From contig CAZIDL010000096.1 of NCBI GenBank assembly GCA_964537825.1, forward strand, positions 1 to 7,124: DNA of 7,124 bases, given 5' to 3'. Of the stretch, positions 7,000-7,124 are shown in pieces. The notes beneath the pieces were generated by a model. That model was given only the letters and a program-made list of their open reading frames with translations. It was not told the DNA's origin and did not search any database. How positions within the stretch are numbered: position 1 is the first letter of the stretch; each line of letters opens with the position of its first letter. Origin of the DNA: CAZIDL01 sp964537825. Its GTDB lineage: Bacteria; Bacteroidota; Bacteroidia; Flavobacteriales_D; CAYVSK01. A program made the translations under genes and the position numbers.

Positions 7000-7124
7000 C
7001 TACAAGGTCTGAATAGAGGAGTTAGGAGTGGGCGTTGGTCCCTCCCGGATTCGCTCCCCTATCCGGATCCCCACCACGCACACGTCGTCCACCTGTTCTT
7101 GTCCCCCTTTCCACTCCTCGAACA
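7000..7124 (-). CDS. C-terminus of an upstream paralogous SpoIIE-type phosphatase (5' part outside window)
   Basis: Only the final 40 codons and the TAG stop (7000-7002) are inside the window. The visible protein begins FEEWKGGQEQVDDVCVVGIRI, matching the PP2C C-terminus of the complete neighbour, including the Asp pair expected to bind metal. After the shared strand this copy continues for about 19 residues (GERIREGPTPTPNSSIQTL) where the neighbour stops at GVRV. The tail is rich in Pro, Thr and Ser and is probably disordered. Its stop lies 35 bp before the next ATG in the same direction, which suggests a shared transcript. Whether its missing part has the same propeller/Y_Y_Y architecture cannot be seen. 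Confidence 0.88.
   Translation of the reverse strand, partial: FEEWKGGQEQVDDVCVVGIRIGERIREGPTPTPNSSIQTL
7070..7124 (-). repeat. 55-bp block identical to 3120-3174
   Basis: This is the second copy of the identical 3' coding block and lies at the window edge, so its full length is unknown. It is the direct evidence that the right-hand partial gene is a close paralogue of the complete one. Confidence 0.95.

Overview
The window holds parts of a tandem array of three paralogous genes, all on the minus strand and transcribed right to left. Each appears to encode a membrane-spanning sensor phosphatase of the plan: signal peptide or N-terminal anchor, large extracytoplasmic beta-propeller, Y_Y_Y domain, one transmembrane helix, coiled coil, cytoplasmic SpoIIE/PP2C-type phosphatase. 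This architecture, the phosphatase sequence style (SGDFYWA, DCTGHGVPGAFMSM, SDGYADQFGGPKGKKF) and the absence of clear Shine-Dalgarno sequences point to the Bacteroidota, perhaps a Flavobacteriales-like lineage of moderate GC. The phylum is inferred from the protein family, not from a marker gene.

Layout in transcription order. (1) 7000-7124 is the last 40 codons of an upstream copy; the rest lies beyond the right edge. (2) After a 35-bp gap, 3107-6964 is a complete 1285-residue copy. (3) A 374-bp intergenic stretch (2733-3106) carries a short inverted-repeat element and a 14-bp palindrome that overlaps the stop codon of the complete copy. (4) 1-2732 is the first 910 codons of a third copy, uninterrupted to the left edge, where it is cut just before its phosphatase domain.

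The 35-bp spacing suggests that the first two genes are co-transcribed; the third may be read through or have its own promoter. The copies probably sense different extracytoplasmic signals, because their propellers have diverged strongly, while sending the signal through nearly the same Y_Y_Y/membrane/coil module to a conserved PP2C domain. By analogy with RsbU/SpoIIE proteins the output would be dephosphorylation of a phosphoprotein such as an anti-sigma-factor antagonist; no such partner is encoded here.

The points most worth following up are a coiled coil whose length differs between copies by exactly 21 residues (three heptads) through a 63-bp tandem duplication, a 55-bp perfectly identical 3' end with an abrupt boundary, and an unusual insert in the phosphatase domain of the complete copy. 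No tRNA, rRNA, CRISPR array, transposase or prophage gene was seen.
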